Assembly (NCBI GenBank): GCA_947259685.1
Contig: CAMYNC010000196.1
Coordinates: 1-9,449, forward strand
Direction: 5' to 3'
DNA: 9,449 bases
Origin: an uncultured Desulfuromonadales bacterium
GTDB lineage: Bacteria; Desulfobacterota; Desulfuromonadia; Desulfuromonadales; Geopsychrobacteraceae
Every line of letters starts with the position of its first letter. The stretch's first letter is position 1. Below, in pieces: positions 7,402-9,449 of this stretch. The notes below the pieces were generated by a model. That model was not told where the DNA came from. It saw nothing but the letters and a program-made list of their open reading frames with translations, and did no database searches. Both the position numbers and the translations under genes were made by a program.

Positions 7402-7452
7402 GGTTTAGCCGGCACCAATCTTCCCTCATTCTACAACCAGATCGACGCATCC

Positions 7453-8256
7453 TTAGTTCTCGAAAAGCGTCAACACGACCCCTTCGGAACAAGATTCGTG
7501 CAAAACACGCACTTCGGCTCTGTATTTACGCCCCTCAATTTCCACAACCCCTTTCGGCGCTGCCTCGAATTCGGCTCGATCGAGAAGGCGATTGATATCA
7601 TCTGTAAACACTTCGTGACGGGTCCCCATCATACTATTTGGTAAGATGTCGCGGGCGGTATCGTTGCACTGCACAATCATGTGATCAACATCGATTCCGA
7701 ACACCCCCACCGGCAAAACATCCAGAACGCCTTGAGAAACATGCAGTGTACGGTTGCGTATTTCTAGCGCCTCAGTCCGTTGATTGACGAGATATTCCAG
7801 TTTTCCGTTGATCTCTTCAAGTTGATGGTTTTTTTCCTGTAGCTGTTCATTCAGTTTTTTATATTGGAATTGCAGTTCCTGATGCTGCAACGCAGCGGAA
7901 ATCGACGTCTTTAATTCCTCATCGTTCCAGGGTTTTGGAATAAATTTATAAATCTGTCCCAGGTTGATCGCTTCGACCACTGAAGCCGTATCAGCATATC
8001 CTGAGAGTACGATCCGAATAGTAGCTGGCCATTTAGTAAAAACCTGGGAAAGAAACTCGACACCGTTCATTCCCGGCATCCGGTAATCGGATACCACCAG
8101 CCTGACATCACCTTCTTCTTCTAAGATCTCAAGTCCTTCCTCACCCGATTCGGCAACCATAATTTCATAATCATCCTCATCCATAAACAGCCGACGTATA
8201 GCTTTGAGAACGTTTCTTTCGTCATCGACACAAAGAATTTTAATCATCTCAGACAT
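7453..8256 (-). CDS. Response regulator, receiver plus C-terminal PAS domain
   Basis: Cytoplasmic receiver protein, 267 residues from the ATG at 8256. The receiver is complete: Asp11-Asp12 (LCVDDE), phospho-Asp57 (VVSDYRMPGMNG), Ser85 (IVLSGYAD) and Lys108 (FIPKPW). A coiled coil (about 130-168) leads to a PAS-like domain (about 175-265: VLDVLPVGVFGIDVDHMIVQCNDTARDIL, shown here only in its key pattern of PVGVFGID then CNDTA). There is no DNA-binding, GGDEF, EAL or HD output, so it likely acts by protein contact, or by sensing through PAS and relaying to a partner. The start at 8256 is preferred over the ATG at 8274: GGAGG sits nine bases before it, and it overlaps the upstream kinase stop by eight bases, implying translational coupling. 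The receiver resembles that of the HD-GYP protein next door, suggesting duplication. The kinase upstream is the probable phosphate donor. Confidence 0.9.
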   Translation of the reverse strand: MSEMIKILCVDDERNVLKAIRRLFMDEDDYEIMVAESGEEGLEILEEEGDVRLVVSDYRMPGMNGVEFLSQVFTKWPATIRIVLSGYADTASVVEAINLGQIYKFIPKPWNDEELKTSISAALQHQELQFQYKKLNEQLQEKNHQLEEINGKLEYLVNQRTEALEIRNRTLHVSQGVLDVLPVGVFGIDVDHMIVQCNDTARDILPNSMMGTRHEVFTDDINRLLDRAEFEAAPKGVVEIEGRKYRAEVRVLHESCSEGVVLTLFEN

Positions 8257-9448
8257 CCGTAACTTCCTCCACATCTAAGGGCAGTTCGACAGTAAAAGTC
8301 GTTCCTTTGCCAACTATGCTTCGCAGTTTGATCTCCCCACCATGGGCATTGACAATCTCGTAAGAGATACTCATTCCCAATCCGGTTCCCTTGCCAACCT
8401 CTTTGGTCGTGAAAAAAGGTTCGAAAATTCGTGTCAGGTTCTTTTCCGGAATTCCACAGCCAGTGTCACTTATTTCAACATAAATCGCTTTTTCATCATT
8501 CCAGGTTTTTACCTTTATGATGCCTTTTTCTTCAATTGCATGAGCCCCGTTGACTAGCAGGTTCATAAAAACCTGATTAAGCTGCTGGGGATGGCAATTC
8601 AACGAGGGTAATTCGCCATACTCTTTCTCCAAGGTCACTTTGTATTTCAACTCATTCCAGACGATATTCAATGTGCTTTCAAGGCAGCTATTAATATTTT
8701 CATGATCGCTGTCGTTTTGATCCGTCCGGGCGAACGTTCTTAGGCCCTTGACTATATTTGTTATTCTGTCTGTACCTTCAATTGATTCTTCTATAAGATC
8801 TTTGCCGTCTCCCAGAATATAATCTATTTTTGTTTTTTCCCGTAAAGCATTTATTTTTTCCAAAGCTCCACTTTCATCCGAACCTTGTAATGCTTTAATG
8901 ATTTCGTTCTGACACGTAATAACCTCTTTAGTTTCATCAAAATATGTACCCAACGTCTCAAGGTTGCTCGCAACAAAACTTGTCGGGTTATTTATTTCAT
9001 GAGCAACTCCGGCTGCCAACTGTCCTACTGAGGCCATCTTTTCACGTTGCAGCATCTGTGACTGAGTGGCTTTCAGTTCCTGGTTGATTCGATGAAGCTC
9101 ATTTGTCGTTTTTATCAAATCGTCTTCAGCCCGCTTACGTTCAGTAACTTCAGCAGTTAAATGTTCATTTGCCTCGGTCAACTCCAGTGTCCGCCCCTTA
9201 ACCCTTTCCTCAAGTTCATTATAAAGTCGTGCATTCCTGATTGCGATGGCTGACTGATTTGCAACGGTCTTCAATAAGTCAATATCTTCATCCTCATAAA
9301 CATTTTCAGATACCTTCTCGCCCAGTATTAAAATCGCGGACAGTTTATGGTCAATAAATACTGGGGCAACAACCTCTCCCAATAATGGCATAAGTTCGTC
9401 TCTTATAACCTCAACATGTTCCGGAGGTATTTTGCCGTCGAGTTCCTC
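8249..9448 (-). CDS. GAF-domain sensor histidine kinase, 5' end outside the window
   Basis: The frame runs open through the right edge; 399 residues are visible, 19 of them upstream of an internal Met at 9391, so that Met is not the start. The visible part opens in a GAF domain ([18 protein letters not shown] ... [20 protein letters not shown]), a cytoplasmic small-ligand or redox sensor. A coiled coil follows, then the dimerisation helix with phospho-acceptor His (codon 8999-9001) in [11 protein letters not shown]. The ATPase domain is complete: [30 protein letters not shown] and GKGTGLGMS. No membrane segment is visible, but more than the GAF domain may be missing. The protein ends at a TGA (8249-8251) that overlaps the start of the receiver-PAS gene, so the two are co-translated and probably partners. 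Much of the core, for example [19 protein letters not shown], is nearly the same as in the kinase at 2637-4223. Confidence 0.95.
   Translation of the reverse strand, partial: EELDGKIPPEHVEVIRDELMPLLGEVVAPVFIDHKLSAILILGEKVSENVYEDEDIDLLKTVANQSAIAIRNARLYNELEERVKGRTLELTEANEHLTAEVTERKRAEDDLIKTTNELHRINQELKATQSQMLQREKMASVGQLAAGVAHEINNPTSFVASNLETLGTYFDETKEVITCQNEIIKALQGSDESGALEKINALREKTKIDYILGDGKDLIEESIEGTDRITNIVKGLRTFARTDQNDSDHENINSCLESTLNIVWNELKYKVTLEKEYGELPSLNCHPQQLNQVFMNLLVNGAHAIEEKGIIKVKTWNDEKAIYVEISDTGCGIPEKNLTRIFEPFFTTKEVGKGTGLGMSISYEIVNAHGGEIKLRSIVGKGTTFTVELPLDVEEVTDV
8266..8270 (-). promoter_or_regulatory. Ribosome binding site GGAGG within the kinase 3' end
   Basis: GGAGG on the minus strand lies nine bases before the ATG at 8256 and inside the last codons of the GAF kinase. 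It fixes the start of the receiver-PAS protein at 8256 and points to coupled translation of the two genes. Confidence 0.7.
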
Positions 9449-9449
9449 T

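Noticed and set aside
7389..7418. TTG at 7418 as the start of the HD-GYP regulator
   Set aside because: The ATG at 7388 has GGGGAG at good spacing, and the extra ten residues have no receiver character.
8257..8274. ATG at 8274 as the start of the receiver-PAS regulator
   Set aside because: The ribosome binding site GGAGG lies downstream of it and fits the ATG at 8256.
1..9449. CRISPR array, tRNA, rRNA or complete insertion sequence
   Set aside because: No regularly spaced repeats, cloverleaf-like sequences or transposase genes were seen on either strand.

Overview
The window is a two-component and c-di-GMP signalling region with five sensory or signalling genes, one ATPase gene of a frequently transferred family, and traces of rearrangement. 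Gene content (a chemoreceptor, PAS, GAF and Cache-like sensor kinases, and response regulators with HD-GYP or GGDEF outputs) and the style of the kinase cores suggest an environmental Gram-negative bacterium, most like Desulfuromonas/Geobacter-type Desulfobacterota. That placement is inference from family resemblance; no taxonomic marker gene is present.

Layout on the + strand. Bases 2-1015 are the 3' part of a methyl-accepting chemotaxis protein, entering the window inside its HAMP domain. A perfect 13-bp hairpin (1085-1117) sits between it and the convergent AAA_14/DUF4143 ATPase gene (1212-2579, minus). The annotated N-terminus of that ATPase is not ATPase sequence: about 34 residues (2457-2558) resemble the linker and first helix of an EAL phosphodiesterase, apparently a gene remnant fused in frame upstream of the normal ATPase start near 2378. 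A 57-nt AT-rich divergent gap follows, then a membrane-bound histidine kinase (2637-4223, plus) with an extracytoplasmic Cache-like domain. Its stop codon forms the base of a perfect 17-bp hairpin (4221-4260).

The right half (4372-9448) is entirely on the minus strand. In transcription order it holds a GAF-domain histidine kinase (open at the right edge), a receiver-PAS regulator whose start overlaps the kinase stop, a receiver-HD-GYP putative c-di-GMP phosphodiesterase, about 240 bases with no convincing gene, and a PAS-PAS-GGDEF diguanylate cyclase whose N-terminal receiver domain is cut off.

Working model (inference): the GAF kinase phosphorylates the two intact receivers, and the locus once coupled one signal to both breakdown (HD-GYP) and synthesis (GGDEF) of c-di-GMP. 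The cyclase now lacks the receiver start, so it is probably uncoupled from phosphorylation or not expressed properly. The membrane kinase at 2637-4223 has a core closely similar to the GAF kinase but no response regulator beside it on its own strand, so it may share these regulators. No tRNA, rRNA, CRISPR array or complete insertion sequence was seen.
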